NCBI GenBank assembly: GCA_030592645.1
Contig: JAUVIR010000006.1
Location: 1-63,328, forward strand
DNA length: 63,328 bases
Origin: Candidatus Fermentibacterota bacterium
GTDB taxonomy: Bacteria > Fermentibacterota > Fermentibacteria > Fermentibacterales > JCC-6
Direction of reading: 5' to 3'
Of this stretch, positions 62,764 to 63,328 are shown piece after piece. The notes beneath the pieces are model-generated. The model did not search any database. It saw only the letters and a program-made list of their open reading frames with translations, and was not told where the DNA came from. Both the position numbers and the translations under genes were made by a program. How positions within the stretch are numbered: position 1 is the stretch's first letter; each line of letters opens with the position of its first letter.

Positions 62764-63328
62764 ATGAATAAGGTATTGAGTGTCTTTATACTGTTTACAA
62801 TACTCGGGAGTGCATCAGCAAAGATCAGCTTCTCACCAATCGCCAGTCTCAGTGACATTTCTATAGATACAATATTTGTTGAGGGAATTGAATATCATCA
62901 GATTACTATAGATGGTTTTCACTTTCCAATGGATGGTGTACAAAATCCAGGAGCACCCTCAATCCCTTTCTCAGCACCTTCATTTCTACTTCATCCTAAC
63001 CTTCAAATCGATACCGTAACAGTATTATCATCAACCTGGGAACCCCTTCCAGGCAAATACTATCTTTATCCCGCACAGACAGGGATTTTGAGTGATACAA
63101 CATTTGTTCTCCCCGATTCAACCATTTACAACTCATCTAATCCATTTCCCGATCAACCAGTTGAGATTATCAGGCAGGGTTCAGCCATGGGTTACTCAGT
63201 TGTTACATTGTCAGGAACCCCTATCAGGTATATCCCAGCAGACAGCACTCTGGAGGTTCTGACTAAAGTTACTCTCCACATAGAGCAGGGTCCTTCAGAA
63301 ATAGAACGTATCTTCCCCAATCGTGAAA
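62764..63328 (+). CDS. Secreted protein, gingipain (C25) propeptide-like, cut by window edge
   Basis: ATG 62764 follows GGAGG by 4 bases; the frame stays open for 188 codons to the edge. A signal peptide (NKVLSVFILFTILGSASA) leads into a region with GAPSIPFSAPSFLLHP, EPLPGKYYLYPAQTG and GTPIRYIPADSTLEVLTKV, the pattern of the C25-peptidase propeptide (GxPxLP...LPGxYxLxPAQ...YxP...L). The catalytic domain would lie outside the window. It is AT-richer than its neighbours, suggesting a different history. Confidence 0.65.
   Translation, partial: MNKVLSVFILFTILGSASAKISFSPIASLSDISIDTIFVEGIEYHQITIDGFHFPMDGVQNPGAPSIPFSAPSFLLHPNLQIDTVTVLSSTWEPLPGKYYLYPAQTGILSDTTFVLPDSTIYNSSNPFPDQPVEIIRQGSAMGYSVVTLSGTPIRYIPADSTLEVLTKVTLHIEQGPSEIERIFPNRE

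Overview
The window looks like a single chromosomal contig from an uncultured-type diderm bacterium, most likely from the FCB side of the tree (candidate phyla near Fermentibacterota, Gemmatimonadota or Bacteroidota). That placement is an inference. It rests on a complete Tol-Pal cell-envelope operon, several outer-membrane beta-barrel and lipoprotein genes, an SI3 insertion in the RNA polymerase beta' subunit, FCB-like translation proteins, and a secreted protein at the right edge resembling the propeptide of gingipain-type C25 peptidases. No rRNA gene is present to settle it.

Positions 1-32 kb are one nearly unbroken plus-strand translation and transcription block: tRNA-Gly (partial), tRNA-Thr, tuf, rpmG, tRNA-Trp, secE, nusG, rplKAJL, rpoBC, then the str (rpsL, rpsG, fusA), S10, spc and alpha operons joined without interruption, ending in rplQ and a 6-phosphofructokinase gene. 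Departures from the usual order: no tuf after fusA, no rpsD between rpsK and rpoA, a structured 144-nt leader between rpsJ and rplC, and a beta' subunit enlarged to 1591 residues by an extra alpha/beta domain inside SI3.

Positions 32-42 kb are mixed housekeeping and accessory genes: a REP-like palindrome family (GGGGTCAGGC) around a Cys-rich small protein and a phosphoglycolate-phosphatase-like gene, an outer-membrane protein plus lipoprotein pair, a T7-lysozyme-like amidase, secG, a tRNA-Leu with the unusual anticodon AAG, two hybrid histidine kinases, glutamate dehydrogenase with a structured leader, and a metallophosphoesterase.

Positions 42.3-47.2 kb (minus strand) hold the most unusual unit: two overlapping genes for large proteins that each carry the ATP-binding domain of pyruvate,phosphate dikinase/PEP synthase but lack the usual swivelling-His and PEP-binding domains. 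They share an unfamiliar C-terminal domain (GRWGS and G(T/S)HFF motifs), and one is also fused to a sensor-like N-terminus and a C-terminal nucleotidyltransferase.

Positions 47.3-51.7 kb are the Tol-Pal operon (possible CxxC micro-ORF, tolQ, tolR, tolA/tonB-like, tolB, pal, cpoB). After tRNA-Leu(TAG) come protein quality control and core metabolism (tig, clpP, clpX, engB, purA), a TatD-radical SAM fusion, ksgA, an outer-membrane protein, a lipoprotein and a tRNA methyltransferase. The last kilobase is AT-richer, with a 485-bp intergenic region and the start of the C25-like gene cut by the window edge.
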